A stretch of 64,000 nt of DNA from NCBI GenBank assembly GCA_029204225.1, contig CM055098.1:24247367-24311366 (forward strand). The letters run 5' to 3'. Below, one piece after another: positions 10,146-20,753 of this stretch. Source of the DNA: Diphasiastrum complanatum. Its lineage: Eukaryota > Streptophyta > Lycopodiopsida > Lycopodiales > Lycopodiaceae. Position 1 is the stretch's first letter, and every line of letters starts with the position of its first letter. Below the pieces are notes generated by a model. The model was not told the origin of the DNA. It was given only the letters and a program-made list of their open reading frames with translations, and searched no databases. A program made the translations under genes and the position numbers.

Positions 10146-10157
10146 GCTCTGATACCA
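10146..10157 (-). promoter_or_regulatory. Primer-binding site, tRNA-iMet type
   Basis: Directly inside the 5' LTR the minus strand reads TGGTATCAGAGC, complementary to the 3' end of plant initiator tRNA-Met. The same site begins the internal parts of C-, D- and G-type copies. Confidence 0.9.
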
Positions 10158-10577
10158 AGTTATGAATAGAGCCACAGCTGATCTAGAACTAAGCTATGAA
10201 AGCATCACATAAGCAAGACTTAACCCTAGAAAGCAGGAAAGAGAGAGATTAAGGAGGCTAAAGAGAGAGATATCAATATCATCAGTTGAATGACAAATGA
10301 CACAGTTTCCCTACTTATAGCCAAGAGGAAGCCCTAAAAGGAAGCTTCCAGTGGCTAGGGCCCAACTGGGAGGGATAATAGTGCGCCCTCCAAGAAGGCC
10401 CCCACTCTCCAGTAATATGTCCAAATGGCCTAATAATGAATAATAAGGCCAAAGGCCAACCATATAGTCTGAATGTCACTAATGAATAAAAAAGGGCCCA
10501 AGGCCTGCTTATGCATAAAGTAAAGTAACTGTAAATGTAAATGGACGCGGCGAATGTAATGAGCCGAGTCCATAACT
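10158..10577 (-). repeat. 5' LTR of chromovirus A
   Basis: This 420-bp LTR carries the promoter of the element; the TATA-like CTATAAGTAG is at 10320-10311 on the minus strand. It differs from the 3' LTR by few substitutions and a small indel near 10498, so the insertion is not ancient. Confidence 0.92.
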
Positions 10578-10582
10578 GTTCA

Positions 10583-10990
10583 CCTCTCCCAAATCCTCTG
10601 GTGAGCATTCACTTCTTTGAGACAGTCACTAATGCACCCTAAACCCTAAATCAGTAATATGTTTGCAATACAAACCATCATCTTCACTCCAAACCACTTT
10701 CAGACCTTTCTTTGCCACTTTTTTGGAGCTTAGTTCCCAATGAAGGTTCGTAATAATTTATGAACTGCTCATTAGTCTTTGTTGTTTGGTAATATCTCAG
10801 TTATGGGAGGCATGGGCAGTGGTTAGGTTTGTTGCAATTTTTTTTCGGTACCGTTTTCTTATTTTTTAACAGGAGGGGGCAGGTGGGTGCCAGACACCCT
10901 CTGATAATTAATTCCGAGGGAAAAACAGGGGCCATAAATTGCTTTTATTTCACTTTTGGGCTGTGGGACAGCGAGGGCAGGTGCCTGTAT
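10583..10990. other. Unassigned interval
   Basis: No gene or clear repeat boundary was recognised. The left edge keeps the TGGTGAGCATTCACTT word related to 4.9-5.0 kb, and two telomere-like units (CCCTAAACCCTAAA) lie at 10637-10650. The words CAGGGGCC near 10926 and a long T-run at 10991-11003 are the only other landmarks. Confidence 0.4.
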
Positions 10991-11024
10991 TTTTTTTTTT
11001 TTTGAAAAAATTTCAAAAAACCAG

Positions 11025-11118
11025 ACGCGTTATGATGCGGACGCACCCCTGAGGTGTCCCCGTCCGGACGCGGAGGCGGACGCGTGTCCGGACGCACGTC
11101 CACGTCCGGGGTCCGCTT
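11025..11118. repeat. GTCCGGAC palindrome cluster
   Basis: The palindromic decamer CGTCCGGACG and near versions (GTGTCCGGACGC, CACGTCCGGGG) repeat in both orientations, just after a T-rich run and just before the TA-rich lead-in of the first hAT hairpin. It looks like the GGTACC and CGGTTCACC clusters elsewhere in the window but uses a different word. Confidence 0.55.
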
Positions 11119-11158
11119 CCTTAGATATATACATATACATATATACATATACATCATA

Positions 11159-11202
11159 GGTCCCACGGTATTGGGTACCGCGGATCCCAGTACCGTGGGA
11201 CC
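11159..11202. repeat. 44-nt hairpin at 5' side of hAT copy 1
   Basis: A 12-bp stem (GGTCCCACGGTA with TACCGTGGGACC) continues as TTGGG opposite CCCAG, giving 17 pairs with one G-T, around the loop TACCGCGGAT. The hairpin at 15335-15378 has the same length and loop with changes on both sides of the stem that keep pairing. Further GGTACCGCGGTACC words follow to 11222. Confidence 0.85.
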
Positions 11203-11235
11203 ACACTGGTACCGCGGTACCACAATATAATAATA

Positions 11236-14200
11236 TATAGGCTGACCCAGAGTTGTTGCCTGCTTGGCTGGCACGCACGAGGAGAGGCAGTCCATCCTCA
11301 TCCCGTCCCATTGCCCCTCATCCCCCTCAGACAGTTCCGCCACACACACCCCCATCTGCACCCATTCCGGTGGATCCCATCCCATCACGTCCCCCAGTTG
11401 CCACTGCGGTTCCACCACCAAGTCCTGTTGCTCGCACGCCCCCAGTATACGATTTTCTCATGGATTCTCCGCCACCCGAGCAGGCCCAGGATGCTACTGA
11501 CGAGGTCTTCGAGGATGTGGATGAGATCCCTTCTTCCTTCCCTTCCCATCCGGGTGACCTCCCTAGCCAGCAGTTTTCGTATCCCATGCCAGCCCCTCCA
11601 CCAATGCACCCCACTTATGTTGCTGCACCCATCCCTGCCAGTGCATCCCACTCTCACCATTCCACGTCTACAGCCGATGCATCCACTAGTGCCCAGCCTG
11701 TCGCGTCATCGTCCATTCCCGTCACGGTGGAGGTCCACCACCCGTTGCCCACCAGGTAGAGCCCTTGTGCAGCAGACCATTCGCAGCGCACATCAGCCGC
11801 ACATGGACAGAGAGGCCACACAGGCCGTAGTCAGTTTGATTTACGAGCTGAACCTACCTTTTGCCATCACCGATTTTGAGCCCTTCAGAAGTGCATTCCG
11901 CCTTGCACGGTCTGTCAGCCCTAGCTGGAGAGTCCCTGGTTCAGAGGTTGTCCGCACACACATGCTGAGAGATAGGGTTGAGTCCTTGTCTAGAGAGATG
12001 GAGCCTCTACGCCGCCACTGGTCCACATATGGATGCAGCATCATGTCCGATGGCTGGACTGATGTCAGGAGGAGGCCGATCCTCAACATCTTGGTCTCCA
12101 GCTGCATGGGTACACAATTTTTGAGAGCCGTGGATTGCAGTAGGGGGGGGAGAGTCATATCTGCAGAGTTCATGTACGATGTCATTAGGTCTTCCATCCT
12201 GTCCATAGGCCCCCAGCACGTCGTTATGGTGGTGACGGACAATGCCACCAACTACGTTCAGATGGGTGTCTTGCTGGAGGCCGAGTTCCCTCACATCATC
12301 CATACCCCCTGTGCAGCGCACGACATAGACCTTTTGATGGGGGACGTAGGTGCACTTCCCTGGGTTAGAGCCATCGTCCGCGAGGCCCTCTTCCTGGTGA
12401 CTTTTGCGTGTTCTTGCCATGTTCCGGGTTTAGGGTGCAGGGCAGGGCACAGCTTCTACAGATGGTTGCCAGTGATCTTTGGCGTGCCAGTACGTTTCAG
12501 GATGGGGAGCACTTTTCTTCCACGGTGAGGGGAGACCAGTTCTGGAGGGATGCACAGACATTGTCAGGACTGCTTCAACCACTCTACATTGTGCTCCGCA
12601 TGGATGACAGCAAGGGGTCCACACTCGGACTGGTGTATGAGCTCATGGACCGGATCGGACAGTTCCTGCAGCTGCCCATCTTGCAGCCAAAGAAGTAAGC
12701 GGTACAGTGTTGTGATTGTTCTTTATCTTTTCAATGTTTGCTAATTTGTTTTTCTGTCGATGTTACGTTTTTTCCAAAATTTGCTTCGACTTCGTGCAGG
12801 ATCATGGAGCTGAGGTTCATCTAGGAGACGCGGTGGAACTACTTTCATAGGAGTATCCACAGCGTTGCACACATCTTGCATCCCCTCTTCCTCTCTCCGA
12901 CACAGATATCAGACAGGGAGCTCGAGGCGGATTGGCTCGAGTACATCTACAAGGTGGGTCCTCACATTGGCTTGGATCCTATCAGACTCATGGAGGAGTT
13001 AGTTGCATTTCGTTTCTGCATGGGCACGTTCGGTCACCCGGCTGCTCAGGATCCAAATAGGAGAAGGCTCCCCATTACCTGGTGGACCATGTTCGGTAGC
13101 ACCTATCCCTCCATACAGCGTCTTGCACTGCGTGTCCTTTCACAGGTATGTATCTCATCTCATCCTCCCTTGTTGTGTTTCGTTGACGTTCCACCCGTGC
13201 ACATGTGCTGAAACATTTCACTGCACATACCACAGGATTGCGCTGCCTCCGTGTGTGAGCGTAATTGGAGCACATGGGCCCTCGTTCACAAGAGGAGAAG
13301 AAACAGGCTGTCAGTGAGTCAGCTAGAGCGGTTGGTGTTCTGTAGCACCAACGCACGTCTCGCCAAGAGACTGCCGACCATTACAAGCGCATTGCAGGTG
13401 ATGGGCTATTCTCCCATAGCATGTTGGTTGACGTCTCACTAAATGTAGGTTTCAATTTTTGATCAAGTTGTTGTCCTAACACGCTCAATTCTGACCTTGC
13501 AGACGAAGATATCTGATTGTATGAGGCAGATGAGCCAGTGTCAGAGGATGAGCATGATGAGGATGAGCCCATTCGGGTTGTGTTTGCCAGATCAGAGAGG
13601 GATGAGGCGGATGATACAGGTGCAAGGCACACGCCACGGGCAGGGGTCACAGGTGCATCACGTGGCAGAGATGGGGCACATGGCACAGGTTATATCGGGA
13701 GACAGGCAGGGCACACAGGGGGGGTCAGTGGCATACCTACCTATGTCGACATGATGGAGGAGGCTCTTGATAGAGGGCAGAGTGATTTAGATGTTAGTTC
13801 CGCAGCTGCTCGGATGCGTGCAGTACAGAGTCATGGCCGTTACTACGACAGCACACCAGAGGAGGCACCAGATGACTTTGATTGCACAGATTGGGAGGCC
13901 ATGCAGGGTCTACAGGGTGCACATGATGAGGCACGGGTTGATTCAGGGGATGGTGCACAGGAAGATTCACGAGTTGGTGCCCAAGATGAAGCCCAGAGCC
14001 CAGAGCATTTGTATTCAGATGCCCAGCTAGACGACTTGATTGCCACATTGGATTCAGAGGCTCACCAGATGTCGAGTGTCAGGGCATCCCCTTCATCTCT
14101 TGCCAACATGCCATACACAGAGTCCTAGCCAGAGCAGTCGCATGAGGTGCCTACAGTTCCTCCAGTTCCTCAGAGGGCATATGTGCGCCGCACAGCTCCT

Positions 14201-14992
14201 CCAGTGCCACCAATGCCATTCAGACCTGGAGCCCCTCCATCGCCGTCCACTTCTGCAGCACCAGGTCTCCATGGCAGGCCACCATCTATGCCCAGGTTTT
14301 CTCTTGCAGCGCCCACATCCACAGTGGCTCCTCGAGCTGCTCCTCCAGTGGCAGCACCCAGTTCACATCCTCCTCCTTTGGCAGCACCCACTCCACTGGC
14401 TCCCCCTTTGGCAGCACCCAGGATGTACCAATATCGGCCACCGCAGCGCCCCTTTCAGTACATATCGCCATTGTACTCACCTCCTGCACAGCCAGTTCCT
14501 CCACCTGCTGCAGCCCCACGGGCACACACTCCACGAGCTCATCCTCCTCGATCAGGTGCACAGGGAGTTCCCTCTTTTGCTTCCCTATCCCAGCCGGCCT
14601 CAGTTTGGGCCCAGCCTAGCCAGCCAGGTGATTTGCATGGGGGTGACGAGGCATTGACAGCTCCTCTTGTCCGCAAGAGACCAGGAAGGCCCAAGGGTGC
14701 ACCGAACAAGAAAGGCAAGGCAAAGAAACTACCAGGGAGGAGAGGACGACCACGCAGCGCTCCAGGTACAAGTAGAGGTGCAGTATCACAGCCAGTTGGA
14801 GCAGGTGTTGTTGGTTTGGCCTGCTTGGGGGCTGATGCGGAGGCAGACTGGGATGATGCTAGTGACGAGTCCTCCTTCTCAGACACACAGCCCATGCCAG
14901 TTCCAGACAGGCAGAGATATCGGCTGCGAGAGTCAGCTCGGGGCCCTGAGTTGTCTCCAGAGCATTCGTCTGAGTCAGAGCCAGAGCATTGA
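11236..14992 (+). pseudogene. hAT transposase copy 1, BED exon deleted
   Basis: This parallels copy 2 exon for exon: exon 1 to 12694, exon 2 12800-13145, exon 3 13236-13397, exon 4 13503-14992, with GT-AG introns. The start codon and BED finger (about 575 bp in copy 2) are deleted between 11235 and the PELLPAWLARTRRG region. Other lesions: a 14-bp deletion near 11727, a deletion near 12408-12436 removing the HLDLRKPAPTRF block, about 140 bp lost at the start of exon 4, and TAG at 14126. It keeps the DUF659 core (YGCSIMSDGWTDVRRRPIL, VVTDNATN), the dimerisation motif (YPSIQRLALRVLSQ, CERNWSTWALVH) and, unlike copy 2, a full C-terminal tail with two AT-hooks (KRPGRPKGA, GRRGRPRSA). Confidence 0.88.
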
Positions 14993-15220
14993 TTGTGGCT
15001 CTGTTGTTTTAGTTTCAGTAGTTTGTCTCCAGCAAATGGTCTACCATTGTACTCAGATCATTTTTCACATTATATACAGTGTTTGGCGAACTTTATTTGC
15101 TGCACATTGTGTGTATGTCGCTCTGTACATGTGATGCTGTATTTTCAATTTTATGTCAAATTCTATGTGCGTGTGTGAATCTTATTTTCAACTAATTTCG
15201 ATTGAAGTGAATGATAGCTT
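14993..15220 (+). other. 3' untranslated remnant of hAT copy 1
   Basis: T-rich DNA follows the stop of copy 1. It ends with ATGATAGCTT (15211-15220) just before the terminal repeat of copy 2; ATGATAGGTT follows the other terminal repeat at 20818, so this could be one half of a target duplication. Confidence 0.4.
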
Positions 15221-15228
15221 CACATAAA

Positions 15229-15291
15229 TGCACCTACATCATGAGCACAGCAATTACCCCTACACCCCAAACAGCATTTCATAAACACATG
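15229..15291 (+). repeat. Left terminal inverted repeat
   Basis: It starts TGCACCTACATCATGAGCAC. It pairs with 20754-20816, 58 of 63 positions identical. It lies 20 bases before a perfect TA-rich palindrome. Confidence 0.8.
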
Positions 15292-15310
15292 CGGTACCAT
15301 AATGGGGCAC

Positions 15311-15378
15311 TATGATATATATATATATATCATAGGTCCCGCGGTACTGGGTACCGCGGATCCCGGTACCGCGGGACC
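15311..15378. repeat. 24-bp palindrome plus 44-nt hairpin
   Basis: At 15311-15334 the sequence is a perfect palindrome (TATGATATATAT and its complement). It abuts a 44-nt hairpin (15335-15378): GGTCCCGCGGTA with TACCGCGGGACC, then CTGGG with CCCGG, loop TACCGCGGAT. More GGTACCGCGGTACC words run on to 15417, then AT-rich DNA. Confidence 0.9.
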
Positions 15379-15701
15379 ATACTGGTACCGCGGTACCATG
15401 ATGGTACCGCGGTACCACAATATAATAATATATTTATTATTTAATATTTTTTTTAATTTTTTTTTACCTAAACCTACCCGCCCCCCTCGCATTTCCTCTG
15501 AAATTTTTTTGAGCCCTCTCCGCCCTGCCATCGCTGCTGGTTTTTCTTGCCTGCCTTTGATTCCTTGCGTCGCCCATCGCCCACGCAACGCCCTGCCTTG
15601 CATCTGATTTCCTTTGCCCTGCACTCGCCCATTTTCAGCGTCTCTCCAACAGTGAACCCTGCTGTTTTTTTTCCAGCAATCCATCCCTCATTTCATCTGC
15701 A

Positions 15702-18700
15702 ATGGTGCAATCCGACCTTTCCGGTCTGTGGGACGAGGTAGACATTGTCAGGCGGGTTGCCGACAAGGCCAACAAGACCGGTCAGAAGATCGTGCGCTGC
15801 CGATACTGTCTCGTCGAGTTTGCTGCATCCCTCACTCGCCTTAAAGGCCATCTGCTCGGTGCACGCGCCAAAAATGGTGCCACCTTGAATGCTGCCCCTT
15901 GTGGCAGCATGACCGTCCCCGACAGGCAGCGACTACTGGACACCTACGGGCCGCGGCTCGTGGCAGGGGAGAACACCATTTCGGAGGGCGTTCTCAGATT
16001 TTGCACCGCTCCTTATGTGACTAACCCAGAGTTGCTGCCTGCTTGGCTGGCACGCACGAGGAGAGGGAGTGCATCCTCCTCTGGTCCCTTTGCCCCTCAG
16101 ACAGCTCTGCCTCATGCACCCCCATCTGCTCAGATTCCGGTGGATCCCGTCCCATCGCGTCCGACAGTTGCCACTGCGGTTCCACCACCACCCACTGTTG
16201 CTCGCACTCCACCAGTCTACGACTTTCTCATGGACTCTCCGCCACCCGAGCAGGCCCAGGATGGTACTGGGCGGGCCTTCGAGGATGTGGAAGAGATCCC
16301 TTCTTCCTTCCCTTCCCATCCGGATGACCTCCTCAGCCAGCAGTTTTCGTACCCCATGCCAGATGTTGCCCCTCCACCAGTGCACCCCACCTATGCTGCT
16401 GCACCCATCCCTGCCAGTGCATCCCACTCTCCCCATTCCACGTCTACAGCCGATGCATCCACCAGCGCCCAGCCTGTCGCGTCATCGTCCATTCCCGTCA
16501 CGGTTGGTGCACCGTGCTGGAGGTCCACCACCCGTCGTCCACCAGGGAGAGCCCTCGTGCAGCAGACCATTCGCGGCGCGCATCAGCCGCACATGGACAG
16601 AGAGGCCACACAGGCCGTGGCCAGTCTGGTTTACGAGCTGAACCTGCCCTTTGCCATCACCGACTCTGAGCCCTTCAGAAGGGCCTTCCGCCTTGCACAG
16701 TCTGTCAGCCCTAGCTGGAGAGTCCCTAGTTCAGAGGTTGTCCGCACACACATGCTGAGGGATAGGGTCGAGTCCTTGTCTAGAGAGATGGAGCCTCTGC
16801 GTCGGCACTGGGCCACTTACGGTTGCAGCATCATGTCCGATGGCTGGACTGATGTCAGGAGGAGGCCGATCCTCAACATACTGGTCTCCAGCTGCATGGG
16901 CACACAGTTTTTGAGGGCAGTGGATTGCAGCAGGGGGGGAGAGTCATATCTGCAGAGTTCATGTTTGATGTCATCAGGTCTTCCATCCTAGCCATAGGCC
17001 CACAGCATGTCGTCACGGTGGTGACGGACAATGCCACGAACTGCATTCAGATGGGTGTACTGCTAGAGGCCGAGTTCCCTCATATTGTTCATACCCCCTG
17101 TGCAGCCCACGGCATAGACCTTTTGATGGGGGACATTGGAGCACTTCCCTGGGTTAGAGCCATCGTCCGGGAGGCCCTCTTCCTGGTGACTTTTGTCACC
17201 AGAAAGAGGCGTGTTCTTGCCATGTTTCGGGTGTTTAGCCATCTGGACCTCCGTAAGCCAGCCCCCACGCGCTTTGCATTCGACTTGGTGGTCATCGACC
17301 GTTTGATCAGGTGCAGGGCCCAGCTTCTACAGATGGTTGCCAGTGATCTTTGGGGTGCCAGTACATTTCCGCACACTGAGGATGGGGAGCACTTTTCTTC
17401 CACGGTGAGGGGAGACCAGTTCTGGAGGGATGCACAGACATTGTCAGGACTGCTTCGACCACTCTACATTGTGCTCCGCATGGCTGACAGCGAGGGGTCG
17501 ACACTTGGACTGGTGTATGAGCTCATGGACCGGATTGGACAGTTCCTGCAGCTGCCCATCTTGCAGCCAGAGAGGTAAGCGGTACAGTGTTGCAATTGAC
17601 CTTTATCTTTTCAGTACTTGCTAGTTTGTTTTTCTGTCAATGTTAAGCTTTTTCGTAATGCCCTAAACCACATGCCCCTCACCTGCAGGATGACAGAGCT
17701 GAAGTTCATATGGGAGACGCGATGGAACTACTTCCACAGGAGTATCCACAGCGTTGCACACATGCTGCATCCCCTCTTCCTCTCTCCGACACAGATCGCA
17801 GACAGGGAGCTCGAGGCCGATTGGCTTCAGTACATTCACAGGGTGGGTCCACACATAGGTTTGGATCCTATCAGGCTCATGGAGGAGCTCGCTGCATTTC
17901 GTTTCGGCATGGGCACATTCGGCCACCCGGCTGCCCAGGATCCAGAGAGGAGGCAGCTACCCATTACCTGGTGGACCATGTTCGGTAGCACATACCCATC
18001 TATACAGCGTCTTGCACTGCGTGTCCTTTCTCAGGTATGCATCTCATTTTATCCTCCATTTTTTGTGTTTCGTTGAAGTTTCACCTTTGCCACAATGTGC
18101 TGAAGTATTTCAATGCACGCACCACAGGACTGTGCTGCCTCTGTGTGTGAGCGTAATTGGAGCACATGGGCACTGATTCACACGAGGAGAAGAAACCGGT
18201 TGTCAGTGAGTCAGTTGGAGCGGTTGGTGTTCTGTAGCACCAACGCACGTCTCGCCAGGAGGCTTCCGACCATTACGAGCGCATTGCAGGTGATAAGCTA
18301 ATCTTTCATAGCATGTTGGTTGACTCCTGGTATGTTGATTTCATTTCTTGAAAAAGTTGTCTCTCTGACATGCAAATTTTAAACCTTGCAGACGAAGATA
18401 TCTGATTTGGAGCGCCAGGTTGACTTGCCTACGGACAGCACCCATCCCATGCCTGCAGATGACCTGGGCACACAGTTGATGGCAGAGAGAGAGAGGGAGC
18501 TTGCCGAGATGAGAGAGAGAGAGCTTGGGCTTGAGCACAGAGAGCCCCCATTGTATGAGGCAGATGAGCCAGTGTCAGAGGATGAGCATGATGAGGATGA
18601 GCCCATTCGGGTTGTGTTTGCCAGACCAGAGAGGGATGAGGCAGATTATACAGGTGCAGGGCACACGCCACGGGCAGGGGTCACAGGTGCATCACGTGGC

Positions 18701-19530
18701 AGAGGTGGGACACATGGCACAGGTTATACCGGCAGACAGGCAGGGCACACAGGGGGGGGCAGTGGCATACCTACCTATGTCGACATGATGGAGGAGGCTC
18801 TTGATAGAGGGCAGAGTGGTTTAGATGCTGGTCCCGCAGATGTTTGGATGCGTGCAGCACAGAGTCATGGCCGTTACTACGACAGCACACCAGAGGAGGC
18901 ACCTGATGACTTTCATTGCACAGATTGGGAGGCCATGCAGGGTCTACAGGGTGCACATGATGAGGCACGGGATGAGGCTTGGGTTGATTCAGGGGTTGGT
19001 GCACAGGATGATTCAGAGGTCGGTGCACAGGATGATTTAGAGGCTGGTGCACAGGATGAGTCCCAGAGCCCAGAGCATTTGTATTCGGATGCCCAGCTGG
19101 CCGACTTGGTTGCCACATTGGATTCAGAGGCCTTGCAGATGCCGAGTGTCAGGGCGCCCCCATCATCTCTTGCCAGCATGCCACACACAGAGTCCCAGCC
19201 AGAGCAGCCGCATGAGGTGCCTACAGTTCCTCCAGCTCCTCAGAGGGTGTATGTGCGTCGCACAGCTCCTCCAGTGCCACCGATGCCATTTAGGCCTGCA
19301 TCCCCTCCATCGCCGTCCACTTCTGCAGCACCAGGTCTCCATGGCAGGCCACCATCTGTGCCCAGGTTTTCTCTTGCAGCGCCCACATCCACAGTGTCTC
19401 CTCCAGTGGCAGCACCCACGTCACATCCTCCTCCTTTGGCAGCACCCAGGATGTACCAGTACCGGCCACCACAGCGCCCCTTTCAGTACATATCGCCACT
19501 GTACTCGCCTCCTGCACAGCCAGTTCCTCC
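15702..19530 (+). pseudogene. hAT transposase copy 2 (BED, DUF659, dimerisation domain)
   Basis: The start at 15702 opens a frame with a BED finger at residues 29-52 (CRYC then LTRLKGHL) that would bind the element ends. DUF659 follows (FAITDSEPFRRAF, MSDGWTDVRRRPIL, VVTDNATNC), then the hAT dimerisation domain (YPSIQRLALRVLSQ joined to DCAASVCERNWSTW). Inferred exons are 15702-17574, 17689-18034, 18128-18289 and 18392 onward, all with GT-AG introns and agreeing phase. A G-run near 16935 has 7 G where copy 1 has 8, which shifts the frame once. After the domain comes an unusual acidic (DEPVSEDEHDEDEP), then proline-rich tail; it is cut at 19530 by a palindrome cluster, losing the AT-hooks that copy 1 keeps. 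Catalytic-core residues were not checked one by one. Confidence 0.88.
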
Positions 19531-19641
19531 ACTGATATGGTACCGTACCCTCTGGTACCGCTGGTATGGTACCGCCGGTACCATATCAGTGGTACCGCCG
19601 GTACGGTACCGCCCTGGGATCCGCGGTACCAGGGCGGTACC
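19531..19641. repeat. GGTACC palindrome cluster, third copy type
   Basis: Two stems are visible: ACTGATATGGTACC (19531-19544) with GGTACCATATCAGT (19577-19590), and GGTACCGCCCTGG (19605-19617) with CCAGGGCGGTACC (19629-19641). It breaks the transposase tail of copy 2 exactly and is followed by AT-rich DNA, as at 15420-15470. It probably marks the 5' end of another element that carries the small gene. Confidence 0.8.
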
Positions 19642-19776
19642 ATTTTTAATATTTTTTTTTATTTTTTAATATATTTTTAGTAATTTTTTTTTGCATATTA
19701 ACTACCAAAAAAGGACAAAAAAAAGTAAAAAGAGAAAAAGAGGGTACAGTACATGATGCAGGGGACCGTTGCAATG

Positions 19777-19947
19777 GCACATGGGCACTGCGAGTGAGCA
19801 GACCGAGGGGCCAATGGGAGACCAACACAGGGGGGTAGCATCACATGGGGGCAAGTACAGAGGCACATGGGCATTGTGGGTGAGCAGACCATGGGCCCAA
19901 TGGGAGACCAACACAGGGGGGAGCATCACATGGGGGCGGGTACGGAG
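19777..19947. repeat. 86-bp tandem duplication
   Basis: Units at 19777-19862 and 19863-19947 both start GCACATGGGCA and contain CCAATGGGAGACCAACACAG. They lie upstream of the small gene and may be promoter repeats. Confidence 0.8.
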
Positions 19948-19993
19948 GCACATGGAGGGATGATGGGGATCCACATGGCCGATCAGGCTGTGG

Positions 19994-20003
19994 GGATAAA
20001 TAG
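19994..20003 (+). promoter_or_regulatory. TATA-like box before the small gene
   Basis: GGATAAATAG lies about 175 bases before the ATG at 20176, with GTGAGAGGCTGTGAGAGG-like leader repeats between. A promoter is plausible from position only. Confidence 0.3.
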
Positions 20004-20175
20004 GCACTCACAATGCCATTGTGGTCGGCATTTTCAGAGGCTGTGAGAGGGCTAGTGATAGACAGTGAGAGAGCAAGCGAGAGCCGGTGACAGGCTGTGA
20101 GAGGCTGTTTGAGAGCCAGGGTGCTGTGAGAGGGTGTTCAAGGATCAGGGTGCTGTGAGGAGAAGGTCGATCGAG

Positions 20176-20523
20176 ATGGCTGAGCGAATACCACCGAAGC
20201 CCGAGGGCGAAGCCAGGAGAAAGCTTGAGGAAGATATCCGAAGGCACAACGAGAGGCATCGGAAGCAAGAGGCAGATATCCGACTCGACAGAGAAATCCG
20301 GAACCGGAGCCACCCGCCCCCGCTGTGGATCCTGTCCCCGCTGTCGAGCTGGATCTGGATGAGCAGATCGGAATGAATTTCACACGACGGCAGCTCATCA
20401 TGGTCAGGGAAAGGGCGGCCAGACGTCGGGCTAACCAGGAGGCAGCTCGGGCTAACCGGGAGGCAGAGCAAGAGCGACAAAACAATGCACCAGACGAGGG
20501 CGAGGAGTCGGTGGAGGATCAGT
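20176..20523 (+). CDS. Unrecognised small gene, two overlapping frames
   Basis: The ATG at 20176 opens a charged, helix-prone frame (EEDIRRHNERHRKQEADIR) that ends at 20376. From about 20300 a second frame, one base back, runs to the TGA at 20524 and carries QIGMNFTRRQLIMVRERAAR followed by Arg/Ala/Glu-rich helix and an acidic end (DEGEESVEDQ). Both blocks recur at 4062-4310 with the same frame offset. That suggests a real -1 frameshift product, a missed short intron, or descent from one already-broken copy. A C-rich stretch lies at the crossover. It lies inside the hAT TIRs and may be an accessory gene of the element. No known family was recognised. Confidence 0.45.
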
Positions 20524-20753
20524 GAGGGATGTTTAGAATAGATGAGGTCCACCCGTATGTGGCGGACTGTTGCTATGTAGTTTTCGGCAGTTTATGGTGC
20601 AGCAAATAACTAGATGGCTGCTTAAAAAAATGACAGTATATGTGATGTTATCCTGATACAACGGTTGAATATATACATAGTTGTTTTTTGTGCAACGCGA
20701 GCCTGGTCATGTAAGATGCAATGTCTGTAATTTTTTTAAATGCAGATGTATTA
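20524..20753 (+). other. 3' region of the small gene
   Basis: AT-rich DNA follows the stop with no further frame; it ends at the right terminal repeat. It is likely the untranslated tail of the small gene. Confidence 0.4.

Larger units (their letters stand above)
5026..10577 (-). mobile_element. Ty3/gypsy chromovirus A, deletion derivative with TSD GTTCA
   Basis: LTRs lie at 5026-5437 and 10158-10577, both starting AGTTATGAAT and ending CCATAACT on the plus strand. GTTCA flanks the element exactly (5021-5025 and 10578-10582), a perfect 5-bp target duplication. The order on the minus strand is LTR, tRNA-Met primer site, long leader, gag N-half, an unknown module, gag C-half, protease, integrase C-part, chromodomain, purine tract, LTR. 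Compared with copy G, the zinc knuckle and about 1.9 kb (RT, RNase H and most of integrase) are missing. It could move only with help from a relative. Confidence 0.92.

Noticed and set aside
4340-10650. Interstitial CCCTAAA units as a telomere relic
   Set aside because: Only two or so units at each place; such short runs are common in plant DNA.
11327-11660. Long minus-strand frames across the hAT coding region
   Set aside because: They mirror the proline/serine-rich sense frame; the sense strand has BED, DUF659 and dimerisation motifs.
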